Of a stretch of DNA of 12,516 bases, positions 1 to 5,292 are shown piece after piece. Location: contig DKBN01000044.1 in the NCBI GenBank assembly GCA_002451235.1, positions 8,835 through 21,350 of the forward strand, written 5' to 3'. Within the stretch, counting starts at the first letter, position 1, and each line of letters begins with the position of its first letter. The translations under genes and the position numbers were made by a program. The notes beneath the pieces were generated by a model that was not told where the DNA came from, made no database searches, and was given only the letters and a program-made list of their open reading frames with translations. The stretch is from Patescibacteria group bacterium UBA6899. Its GTDB lineage: Bacteria > Patescibacteriota > Minisyncoccia > Phycocordibacterales > UBA6899.

Positions 1-1
1 A

Positions 2-310
2 TTATTTCAGGGGAGATTCAAGGCGCGGCACGTTGAACAGGATGAATATCTGAAATATCTATTTGCATACATCCACCTAAACCCAGTGAAGTTAATCGAA
101 CCGAGGTGGAAAGAGACAAAAATCGAAGATAGGAGAGCGGCAGAGAAATATCTTCAAAATTATCACTACTCGAGCTATCCCGACCTGGTGGGTGAGGGGC
201 GAGAAGAGCGGGCCATCCTATCCCTTTCCGAATTCCCAGAATATTTTTCCGAAAAAGGAGAATTTCAGCGATATGTTGAGGATTGGACATCGTATGGAGA
301 AATGGGGTAA
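2..310 (+). CDS. REP-associated (Y1/IS200-like) transposase, 3' part only
   Basis: The frame is open from the first bases of the window to a TAA at 308-310, giving about 102 residues of the C-terminal part; the 5' end lies outside. It begins with a LFQGRFKARHVE block followed by DEYLKYLFAYIHLNPVK, the signature of the Y1_Tnp / REP-associated tyrosine transposase family, single-strand-specific HUH nucleases that act at hairpin-bearing repeats. The HUH histidines would lie upstream, so whether the protein is intact cannot be judged. The tail (SSYPDLVG then a run ending EFPEYFSEKGEFQRYVEDW) fits the usual C-terminal extension of the family. No flanking REP-like palindromes or target duplications are visible downstream. 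The first in-frame methionine is at 86, but homology clearly extends upstream of it. Confidence 0.85.
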   Translation, partial: LFQGRFKARHVEQDEYLKYLFAYIHLNPVKLIEPRWKETKIEDRRAAEKYLQNYHYSSYPDLVGEGREERAILSLSEFPEYFSEKGEFQRYVEDWTSYGEMG

Positions 311-323
311 GCGGTCCATATGG

Positions 324-329
324 TAGAAT
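324..329 (+). promoter_or_regulatory. Extended -10 promoter (TGG-TAGAAT) for the 336 ORF
   Basis: A TAGAAT hexamer preceded by TGG forms an extended -10 element like those before 1681, 5293 and 6070 in this window. No -35 is recognisable. Transcription would start about 6-7 bases downstream, at or next to the ATG at 336, implying a leaderless message. Inference only. Confidence 0.35.
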
Positions 330-335
330 GGTAGT

Positions 336-446
336 ATGAACATCGACCCCCAAAGCAATTTTTTCCGTTTCGCTGTGGGGTTTCTCATAATGATCTCGAT
401 CTCTGTGTGCATTATCTTTCTGGTGAATCTTCTCGGCCGCTCATAA
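336..446 (+). CDS. Possible leaderless 36-residue single-pass membrane peptide
   Basis: ATG at 336 to TAA at 444-446 encodes 36 residues beginning MNIDPQSNFFRF and ending LLGRS, with one uninterrupted hydrophobic stretch at about residues 9-33 that would span a membrane. There is no Shine-Dalgarno sequence, but an extended -10 (324-329) is placed so that the transcript would begin at or near the A of the ATG. The gene ends ten bases before the rplJ promoter. It is shorter than SecE, the one-helix protein often found near ribosomal genes, and has no recognisable SecE motif. A chance hydrophobic reading of T-rich DNA is a real alternative, and I do not recognise the family. Confidence 0.35.
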   Translation: MNIDPQSNFFRFAVGFLIMISISVCIIFLVNLLGRS

Positions 447-455
447 GTGGCCCAT

Positions 456-483
456 TTGACCAGGAGGAGAAATTACGTATACT
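456..483 (+). promoter_or_regulatory. Promoter of the rplJ-rplL operon
   Basis: TTGACC at 456-461 and TATACT at 478-483 are separated by 16 bases, giving a near-consensus housekeeping sigma promoter. The start point would be close to 490, so the transcript carries a leader of about 140 bases before rplJ. Confidence 0.75.
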
Positions 484-499
484 CTCTAACAACGCTTAA

Positions 500-614
500 G
501 ACAGTCAGTCCCGCACTCTGCGGGGTGAAGCGCGAAAGCGCGCTGACCGAGGCCCCATACTCCGAACCCCGGGGGGACGATGTATCGGCCAGTCTGCGTG
601 GTCGATTTTCTTTT
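500..614 (+). promoter_or_regulatory. L10 leader: three-way junction plus terminator-like attenuator
   Basis: The rplJ leader can fold into a closing helix GTCAG (504-508)/CTGAC (543-547) holding two hairpins: CCCGC/GCGGG (510-524) and GCGC-GAAA-GCGC (530-541, a GNRA tetraloop). This resembles the L10 leader family, which is bound by L10(L12)4 to repress its own synthesis. Downstream, ATCGGCC (584-590) pairs with GGTCGAT (600-606, one G-U pair), followed by TTTCTTTT, so the leader also contains an intrinsic-terminator-like hairpin. CCGA at 548-551 could pair with TCGG at 585-588 and compete with it. A transcription attenuation mechanism is known for the Bacillus subtilis rplJL leader; its use here is inferred. 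Confidence 0.7.
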
Positions 615-632
615 ATCAGCCAAAATTGTTCT

Positions 633-1133
633 ATGGCAATCACGAAACAAAAGAAGGTAGAGATCCTTTCCACGCTCGAAGGAGGGCTGAAGGACGCGGC
701 GACGGTCGCGTTCGTCAAGTTCGACAAGCTTTCCGTCATGGAAGTGAACGAGCTCAGGAAGAAGCTTCGCGAAGCCGGGGTTTCCTACTATGTCGCCAAA
801 AAGACCCTGGTAAAGCGCGCGCTTGCGGATCGGAAGTACGAAGGAGAGATCCCGTCGTTCGAGGGAGAACTCGCGATCGCATGGTCGAAGGACCAGATCG
901 CTCCTGCGAAGGGGGTCTTCGATTTCGCGAAGGCCCACAAGGAGCAGATCATGCTCGTAGGCGGTGTGTTCGATGGGAAATACGTCAGTAGGGAGGAGAT
1001 CACCGAGATCGCAGCGATTCCTTCGCGCGAGGCGCTCTATGGTAAATTCGCCGGTATGCTCAACGCATCGATCTCCAATGTGGTTCGTGCGTTCGATCAA
1101 AAGGCGAAGCAAATGGAAGGAGTCGCGGCGTAG
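633..1133 (+). CDS. rplJ: Large ribosomal subunit protein L10 (uL10)
   Basis: The 166-residue product, starting MAITKQKK, is a standard-length bacterial L10. It anchors the ribosomal stalk on 23S rRNA and carries dimers of L7/L12. The N-terminal RNA-binding domain occupies roughly residues 1-100 (features such as LRKKLREAGVSYYVAKKTL at 41-59); the C-terminal helix at about 137-162 (YGKFAGML through AFDQKAK) is the L7/L12-binding spine. The frame stays open upstream to a GTG at 447, but that extension would cross the promoter and the structured leader, so ATG 633 is chosen. No Shine-Dalgarno precedes it (the upstream bases are AAAATTGTTCT), which is frequent for highly expressed genes in Patescibacteria. 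rplL follows after 36 bases in the same operon. Confidence 0.97.
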   Translation: MAITKQKKVEILSTLEGGLKDAATVAFVKFDKLSVMEVNELRKKLREAGVSYYVAKKTLVKRALADRKYEGEIPSFEGELAIAWSKDQIAPAKGVFDFAKAHKEQIMLVGGVFDGKYVSREEITEIAAIPSREALYGKFAGMLNASISNVVRAFDQKAKQMEGVAA

Positions 1134-1169
1134 ATTCTCATTATAGGTTCATAATAACATTCCAACGAT

Positions 1170-1571
1170 ATGGAAGAAGGAAAGACGGCAGTAGAGGTCC
1201 CGGCGAAGTTCAAGGACATCGTCGCGGGCGTAGAAAAGTTGACGCTTTTAGAGCTCCACGAGCTCGTGAAGCTTCTGGAAGAGAAGTGGGGAGTATCGGC
1301 AGCTGCAGCGGTCGTTGCAGGTCCGGCAGCGGGCGGAGCGGCCGCGGCGGAGGAAGAGAAGGATTCGTTCGACGTTGAACTCACTGCGGCAGGGGGTACT
1401 CCGATCCAAGTCATCAAGGCGATCAAAGAAGTGCTCGGGCTTGGCTTAAAGGAGGCGAAGGATCTCGTCGACGGAGTCCCGTCCGTTCTCAAACAGGGCA
1501 TGAAGAAGGAAGAGGCGGAAGCCCTGAAGAAGAAAGTCGAGGAAGCCGGAGGGAAGGTGACGCTGAAGTAA
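1170..1571 (+). CDS. rplL: Large ribosomal subunit protein L7/L12 (bL12)
   Basis: This 133-residue protein has the three parts of L7/L12: an N-terminal dimerisation region that binds L10 (about residues 15-45, VEKLTLLELHELVKLLEEKWGV), an Ala/Gly-rich hinge (about 46-62), and the C-terminal factor-binding domain (about 64-133) with the conserved IQVIKAIKEVLGLGLKEAK and a GGKVTLK terminus. It recruits GTPase translation factors to the ribosomal stalk. It lies 36 bases after rplJ and is followed by a strong terminator, so the two form one operon. Like rplJ it lacks a Shine-Dalgarno sequence; the upstream region is A/T-rich. The N terminus is about ten residues longer than in Escherichia coli. 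Confidence 0.97.
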   Translation: MEEGKTAVEVPAKFKDIVAGVEKLTLLELHELVKLLEEKWGVSAAAAVVAGPAAGGAAAAEEEKDSFDVELTAAGGTPIQVIKAIKEVLGLGLKEAKDLVDGVPSVLKQGMKKEEAEALKKKVEEAGGKVTLK

Positions 1572-1590
1572 TTCCCCTCTTGTGAGACAC

Positions 1591-1620
1591 ACAAAGGCCC
1601 TGCACGGGCCTTTGTTGTCA
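1591..1620 (+). terminator. Intrinsic terminator of rplJ-rplL
   Basis: A perfect 10-bp stem, ACAAAGGCCC (1591-1600) with GGGCCTTTGT (1606-1615), closes a five-base loop and ends in a modest T-rich tail, 20 bases after the rplL stop. Confidence 0.85.
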
Positions 1621-1622
1621 AG

Positions 1623-1650
1623 TTGTTCCGAGCTTTCTCTTTGCTAGAAT
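1623..1650 (+). promoter_or_regulatory. Promoter of the orphan gene at 1681
   Basis: TTGTTC (1623-1628) and TAGAAT (1645-1650) are spaced by 16 bases, with TGC directly before the -10 (extended -10). It lies immediately after the rplL terminator, making the next gene an independent transcription unit. Confidence 0.6.
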
Positions 1651-1680
1651 GGCGGGAGACATGTCCGAAGGAGGTGCACC

Positions 1681-2739
1681 TTGAACTATGAACAAATCAA
1701 GGGTCTCCTTCCCGGGGAGGCCAGGAATCAGCGGGCGATCATTCGCGTCCAAAAGGCGATGCGCGATACGGATCGGATTCGCCGCCACGCGCACTTCGTC
1801 ATTGTATTGGGCGTCGACGAGCAACATGGTCCATATTGCCGCGAATTCATCGACAATACGGAACGGGGGTATGTCGCGAACGTCATCGCCGTACTCGCCC
1901 CCGTCGATCTGTTCGACGGATGGTTCGTTCTTGAGCAGAGCGTGGTGTTGGAGGTCGGACTCACTCGTGGCCGGCCGTACACGCAGGCCGAGTCCTCGCT
2001 CGGCGCGGCCAATCGTCGCTTGGTAGTGAAGAAACGCCACAAGCTTCGTGATGCAACCTTCGACGAGGTCGCAGGGGCGTGGCCGAGGATCCTCGAGTGC
2101 ATCAAGGAGGAAACACGGAGACTGCAAGGTGGCCGCATGTATCCAAACACGTTTTTGCTTCGGGGAAGGAATTACATCCACGACGACGGCATTCGCGTGA
2201 CGGTCTCAAAAAACGACCGGTATCTGTACTGGAAGATCGTCATTGAGGATGAACGTGCCCGGATCCGGCGATACATCGGGGATCGTGCGGCGTGGATCAC
2301 ATCGCAGTTGATGCCGTACACGCGAACGACGGTGAGAGGGAAGAGATTTAAAAATCTCGCTGGCGTCCGGGCGGCCACGGGTACCTTGCAGAACATGCGT
2401 GCGTATACGTACATGCCAAATCACCTCATCCGAAAACTCGTGGTATTTCTTCCAAAGGATGTCCGAAACGTTTTCAATGAGGTTGTGGACGTGTATAAAC
2501 TTTCCTGGGTGGCCCGGGTCCAACAACAGCGGCCGAGACTTCCGACGGAACTCAAGGTTGCGCGCCAACTCCCACCGTTGACGGAGTGTTTCATGGTCAT
2601 CAAGCGCAAGCAAGGAAGGATGCTATTGTCGCGCGAAAGCGGACGAAGGCGTCGACAGATCGACCCGACGAAAAGAGGACATCCGCATGCCCAAGGTTGC
2701 GTGGTCGCCGAGCTCTACTTCAAAGAGCGACTTTCCTGA
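1681..2739 (+). CDS. Hypothetical protein, 352 residues, TTG start
   Basis: An uninterrupted frame begins at TTG 1681, five bases after a perfect AAGGAGGT Shine-Dalgarno (1668-1675), and ends at TGA 2737-2739. The SD spacing decides in favour of TTG over the ATG at 1688, which lies in another frame that reads as low-complexity Ser/Arg sequence and stops early. I do not recognise the protein. It has no signal peptide or membrane segment and is strongly basic, with an Arg-rich end (SGRRRRQIDPTKRG). Residues about 35-60 (RHAHFVIVLGVDEQHGPYC) and 80-115 look like a mixed alpha/beta core; residues about 170-215 form alternating strands (GIRVTVSK, YLYWKIVIEDERARIRRYI). A nucleic-acid-binding role is possible from the charge but unsupported. 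It is flanked by its own promoter and terminator. Confidence 0.75.
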   Translation: MNYEQIKGLLPGEARNQRAIIRVQKAMRDTDRIRRHAHFVIVLGVDEQHGPYCREFIDNTERGYVANVIAVLAPVDLFDGWFVLEQSVVLEVGLTRGRPYTQAESSLGAANRRLVVKKRHKLRDATFDEVAGAWPRILECIKEETRRLQGGRMYPNTFLLRGRNYIHDDGIRVTVSKNDRYLYWKIVIEDERARIRRYIGDRAAWITSQLMPYTRTTVRGKRFKNLAGVRAATGTLQNMRAYTYMPNHLIRKLVVFLPKDVRNVFNEVVDVYKLSWVARVQQQRPRLPTELKVARQLPPLTECFMVIKRKQGRMLLSRESGRRRRQIDPTKRGHPHAQGCVVAELYFKERLS

Positions 2740-2758
2740 CGGCCGGCCGGAATCTCCA

Positions 2759-2810
2759 GTACGGGCGACCCGCGCCGTACCCGCCCCCCACAGGGCGGTT
2801 TCTTTTTTGT
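2759..2810 (+). terminator. Tandem hairpins with intrinsic terminator
   Basis: A bulged hairpin (GTACGGGCG 2759-2767 with CGC and CCGTAC, 2771-2780) abuts a second stem CCGCCC (2781-2786)/GGGCGG (2793-2798) followed by TTTCTTTTTTG. The second is a clear intrinsic terminator for the gene at 1681; the first may reinforce it. Confidence 0.8.
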
Positions 2811-2856
2811 TGAAATCAGGTAAGGTGCACTAAGACGAACTTTACAGGAGACGGCG

Positions 2857-3909
2857 ATGGAGATATCCATTGCGACGCTCAAAAAAGAGCGAAGCTGGTT
2901 AGAGCGCATGTCGTTTGCGCCGGAGGAGCTTCATTTCGACGCGTCCCGCGCACGGGAGCTGTTCGGCCGCATTCTTGAGAGATACCTACACGACCTGCGG
3001 CGCAGAACGATCAGAAAAGAGGATCTTGCTCCACAATGGAGGCATCGGCCGAGGGCGATCGCAGTCGGCTCAGATGCCCACAGGCGATGGCTATTCTCTT
3101 CCGCGGCCACGGACGTGCGAGGGGACAGTAACCGCGTTTATGAGACACACCGCAGGCTTTTTGAGAACGACCGTCTTGCGCTTCCATTCCACGATCTTCG
3201 CTCGACACGGGAACTCTACGAGGCGGAAGTTCTGTCATGGACGGATGATGATCTCCGGCACGGTCTCGCCAAATGCCAGTTCGGGAATCCTCGGCGCAAT
3301 GTCGATGGGGGGTGGTGGAAGACGCGCGCCCGGACGCTCTGGGAAACGTGGGACGGAGATCCGTTCCGAATGTTCGCTGGCGGCACGGTGGACGCGGTGG
3401 TGGCGTTTAAGAAGGCGAACGGCGCCAACCCGCTTCCCGGGATCGGTCCTAAGGTCGCGTCCTTGATCGGGATCTACTTCGAAGAGATCGGTCATGCGCC
3501 GATCCCGGATGCGTTTCCGATCGACGTCCACGTCCAGCGGATCGCACTCGCTCTTCGCGTCGTCATTCCTCTCCGGCCGGCCCCTATTCTTAATGAGACG
3601 CTGGAACAATTGCTCCGTCCGCGTTTGGCCGCACTATGCGCGGAAGAGTCATGGGACAGGATCGACCTGTCTCACGCGCTCTGGGGAAGGGGGAACCATC
3701 TATGCACCGGATGCTGGAGGGACCCCAACGCGATAATGGGATGCGAAGTCTTTCGCGAGTGCCAGGGGGCATACTGGTCGCGCCCGTACTTCCAGATGGG
3801 ATTGTGGCTTCCGGAACTCGGGCCGATGGCGAAGGGGGGTTGCGCCCCAATGGTACCGTTCCTTGAGCGGCCGCTCTTTTTTCATCAGGGTAACCACGTC
3901 GGCGAGTGA
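2857..3909 (+). CDS. Endonuclease III-like HhH-GPD DNA glycosylase with altered cysteine cluster
   Basis: This 350-residue protein has the helix-hairpin-helix of base-excision glycosylases at residues 193-208 (LPGIGPKVASLIGIYF), with Lys199 in the position of the catalytic Lys of endonuclease III, followed by IDVHVQR (222-228) with Asp223 matching the conserved catalytic Asp. A bifunctional glycosylase/AP-lyase role in removing damaged bases is therefore likely. After the fold comes a four-cysteine cluster, Cys283, Cys286, Cys296 and Cys302 (C-X2-C-X9-C-X5-C), where endonuclease III and MutY have C-X6-C-X2-C-X5-C; an iron-sulfur cluster or a zinc site is possible. Roughly 110 N-terminal and 45 C-terminal residues extend beyond the usual domain. 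ATG 2857 follows AGGAGA with a seven-base gap. The substrate cannot be predicted. Confidence 0.75.
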   Translation: MEISIATLKKERSWLERMSFAPEELHFDASRARELFGRILERYLHDLRRRTIRKEDLAPQWRHRPRAIAVGSDAHRRWLFSSAATDVRGDSNRVYETHRRLFENDRLALPFHDLRSTRELYEAEVLSWTDDDLRHGLAKCQFGNPRRNVDGGWWKTRARTLWETWDGDPFRMFAGGTVDAVVAFKKANGANPLPGIGPKVASLIGIYFEEIGHAPIPDAFPIDVHVQRIALALRVVIPLRPAPILNETLEQLLRPRLAALCAEESWDRIDLSHALWGRGNHLCTGCWRDPNAIMGCEVFRECQGAYWSRPYFQMGLWLPELGPMAKGGCAPMVPFLERPLFFHQGNHVGE

Positions 3910-3930
3910 TCCTCGCCGGCGTTTTGTTTG
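3896..3930 (+). terminator. Terminator overlapping the glycosylase stop codon
   Basis: ACGTCGGCGAG (3896-3906) pairs with CTCGCCGGCGT (3912-3922), an 11-bp stem with one G-U pair, followed by TTTGTTTG. The last coding codons form the 5' arm and the TGA stop (3907-3909) lies in the loop. Confidence 0.85.
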
Positions 3931-3955
3931 ACTCGAGAAGATATTACGTTATTCT
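3928..3955 (+). promoter_or_regulatory. Promoter of the small-protein unit 3987-4521
   Basis: TTGACT (3928-3933) and TATTCT (3950-3955) have a 16-base spacer. The -35 overlaps the end of the preceding terminator's T-rich tract, so the units are packed back to back. The predicted 5' leader is about 25 bases. Confidence 0.65.
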
Positions 3956-3986
3956 GTGAGCGGACTCTTTTTGGAGGAGCAATGAA

Positions 3987-4232
3987 ATGATTCTTTGTAC
4001 TTCGTCTTTCGAGATTCGGGAAGCGATCCGAAAGAATGGAAAACGGTGGCAAAAAGAAAGGACCATGATCCACGTCCTGTACGTCGTCGGACGGTTGAGA
4101 TCATACGACGGACAATGGGTCAGGTTCGTCCCAGTCGCCGACGACCCGAATCAAGACCACATCGTCCTGGCTGCGGAAGGGAAAGAATCGATATTTCGTC
4201 TCTCCCATATATCCGAATTCCAAGAGAAGTGA
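3987..4232 (+). CDS. Small hypothetical protein, 81 residues
   Basis: ATG 3987 lies seven bases after GGAGGAG (3973-3979), which sets the start. An earlier ATG at 3982 opens only ATG-AAA-TGA, ending across the real start as ATGA. The product has a basic, helical N-terminal part (about residues 8-26, EIREAIRKNGKRWQKER) and then a likely beta domain: IHVLYVVGRLRSYDG (28-42), WVRFVPVADD (44-53), DHIVLAAEGKESIFRLS (57-73). No cysteine motif, signal peptide or membrane segment is present. I do not recognise it. Its strand pattern (hydrophobic strand, Asp-Gly turn, D-h-I-V strand, GK, R-L) resembles that of the proteins at 4273 and 4690, which suggests distant paralogy. A different frame (3995-4306) is also open but has no ribosome binding site and is judged a shadow. 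Confidence 0.65.
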   Translation: MILCTSSFEIREAIRKNGKRWQKERTMIHVLYVVGRLRSYDGQWVRFVPVADDPNQDHIVLAAEGKESIFRLSHISEFQEK

Positions 4233-4272
4233 TCTGCAGAATCGTTCTAGCAGAAAGGAAAAGGAGGAAGCG

Positions 4273-4521
4273 ATGGAAGCAAATGTCAAAGACCTCACAG
4301 GTTTAGACCTTATGGGCTGTACCTTGGAAATAAGTCTCGATGGATTCGTGTGCTCGGGTGTCCGATCCGAGGATGGGATTGACTATGTGGTCTTTCGGAA
4401 ACCCCTGACCGATGGCGGTCCGGGGCAACCCGCGGCGACGCTCGTTCTGAGATTCCCACTCGGTTTCGGGCTGATCTCGCGATTGCGTTTTGCCGATACC
4501 GACCCCCTACCGATCCGATGA
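4273..4521 (+). CDS. Small hypothetical protein, 82 residues
   Basis: ATG 4273 follows AAGGAGG (4261-4267) with a five-base gap. The product is predicted all-beta and acidic in its first half: CTLEISLDGFVCSGVRS (16-32), DGIDYVVFRKPL (34-45), a Gly/Pro-rich turn (47-55), then LVLRFPLGFGLISRLRF (57-73). It sits 40 bases after the 81-residue gene with no terminator between, so both belong to the unit begun at 3928. The DG-h-D-Y-V-V and R-F-P-L elements echo the protein at 4690. Function unknown; no enzyme motif is visible. Confidence 0.65.
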   Translation: MEANVKDLTGLDLMGCTLEISLDGFVCSGVRSEDGIDYVVFRKPLTDGGPGQPAATLVLRFPLGFGLISRLRFADTDPLPIR

Positions 4522-4589
4522 ACATCCAAGGGGCCACAGGGGAATTCGCCGCATTGAGCGCGTTTTCCCTCTGAGGCGGTTCCTTAAGG

Positions 4590-4617
4590 TGCCGCGGTTC
4601 GCCCGCGGCATCCCTTT
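4590..4617 (+). terminator. Probable terminator after the 82-residue gene
   Basis: TGCCGCGG (4590-4597) pairs with CCGCGGCA (4603-4610) around a TTCGC loop and is followed by TCCCTTT. The stem is strong but the T-tract is weak, so termination may be partial. Confidence 0.55.
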
Positions 4618-4645
4618 GGACAAAAACGGCATATTCTGCTATCGT
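4616..4645 (+). promoter_or_regulatory. Tentative promoter for the 4690-5153 unit
   Basis: TTGGAC (4616-4621), an 18-base spacer containing TG at 4637-4638, and TATCGT (4640-4645). The -10 is imperfect; position is consistent with a 40-base leader before ATG 4690. Confidence 0.35.
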
Positions 4646-4689
4646 TCAACCCTCTTGTTCTTTGTTCATAACCACAGGAAAGGAAGTTT

Positions 4690-4995
4690 ATGAGATCGCA
4701 TGATTTCGGGATGAATCGCATGATTCACCCGAACCTCCCCCAGATCAAAGGTTTACTAGAGGGAATCGCGCCGGAGAGCATCAAGATCGTTCTGACGATC
4801 GAACGGCCGAAATTCGATGGAACCGATTCAGACGGTTCGATCATCGTGGTCGAAGACCAGCATGGAAAGAGCTACAGGTTTCCGCTCGCCGCTCTTTCCA
4901 TCTTGTCCTACCGTGTTTCCGAGAGGGGCAGACACGAATCCCCCACTCTCTCCACTGGGCGCCACGATGGTCTGGGTATCGGGGGAACAGAATGA
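4690..4995 (+). CDS. Small hypothetical protein, 101 residues
   Basis: ATG 4690 follows an AGGAAAGGAAG purine run acting as Shine-Dalgarno. The N-terminal 25 residues look helical, then strands at about 30-38 (SIKIVLTIE), 49-56 (GSIIVVED) and 60-75 (KSYRFPLAALSILSYR); the last 25 residues are Gly/Ser/His-rich and probably disordered. The core resembles the two preceding small proteins (Asp-Gly turn, I-I-V-V strand, GK, R-F-P-L). The gene ends as ATGA (4992-4995), overlapping the start of a 53-residue reading frame, typical of translational coupling. Not recognised as any named family. Confidence 0.6.
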   Translation: MRSHDFGMNRMIHPNLPQIKGLLEGIAPESIKIVLTIERPKFDGTDSDGSIIVVEDQHGKSYRFPLAALSILSYRVSERGRHESPTLSTGRHDGLGIGGTE

Positions 4996-5153
4996 CCGCG
5001 CGGACCCCAAAGAAAATTGTTGGCGAAGCCCGCCTCACGCCGCAGTCGCATGACACCGGACCCAGCAGGGATGAAAAGAAGCCGGCAAACCAGCCGGTTT
5101 CACCGAGATTCGCATTCATCCCGGGCGACGTGGTAAGTATGCTCGGATACTGA
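4992..5153 (+). CDS. Coupled small protein, 53 residues
   Basis: ATG 4992 overlaps the TGA of the preceding gene (ATGA) and the frame runs to TGA 5151-5153, just before a strong terminator. The product begins MTARTPKKIVGEARL, is Lys/Arg/Pro-rich and probably disordered through residue 37, and ends in a hydrophobic segment PRFAFIPGDVVSMLGY. No Shine-Dalgarno is needed if ribosomes reinitiate. The overlap, and the way the stop fits the space before the terminator, argue that it is real; composition alone is weak evidence. Function unknown. Confidence 0.45.
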   Translation: MTARTPKKIVGEARLTPQSHDTGPSRDEKKPANQPVSPRFAFIPGDVVSMLGY

Positions 5154-5162
5154 CCCAAGTTC

Positions 5163-5194
5163 GGCCGCGCGCAGTCGCGGCCTTTTCGTTTGTT
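5163..5194 (+). terminator. Intrinsic terminator after the 53-residue gene
   Basis: GGCCGCG (5163-5169) pairs with CGCGGCC (5176-5182), followed by TTTTCGTTTGTT. Confidence 0.85.
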
Positions 5195-5254
5195 GCATGA
5201 TCGCACGGGATATGTCATCACAGGTCGCAACTGGGTCCCGCGTGGCCGCCACTC

Positions 5255-5282
5255 TTGCGTCGTCGTGAGGTTTTGGGATAAT
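5255..5282 (+). promoter_or_regulatory. Promoter of the wHTH regulator gene, near-leaderless
   Basis: TTGCGT (5255-5260) and GATAAT (5277-5282) with a 16-base spacer; TGG precedes the -10 (extended -10). The start point would fall at about 5288-5290, leaving only 3-5 bases before ATG 5293. Confidence 0.65.
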
Positions 5283-5292
5283 TGCTGGCAAT

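Noticed and set aside
311..385. tRNA-like GGTAGAATGGTAGTATG segment resembling a D-arm
   Set aside because: No anticodon arm, T-loop or acceptor pairing follows; the motif is explained by an extended -10 and the ATG at 336.
447..632. N-terminal extension of L10 from GTG 447
   Set aside because: It crosses a near-consensus promoter and the folded leader, and the residues do not belong to L10; MAITKQKK at 633 is the family start.
486..1112. Long minus-strand frame opposite rplJ (208 codons)
   Set aside because: Antisense shadow of a conserved ribosomal gene; no homology, promoter or ribosome binding site.
1618..2181. Minus-strand frame of 187 codons opposite the orphan gene
   Set aside because: It has no start signal and runs into the rplL terminator; the plus strand has promoter, Shine-Dalgarno and terminator. 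The plus-strand assignment is itself not proven by homology.
3995..4306. Alternative 103-codon frame overlapping the small genes at 3987 and 4273
   Set aside because: No ribosome binding site at the right distance, Arg-rich composition, and it overlaps two frames with good start signals.
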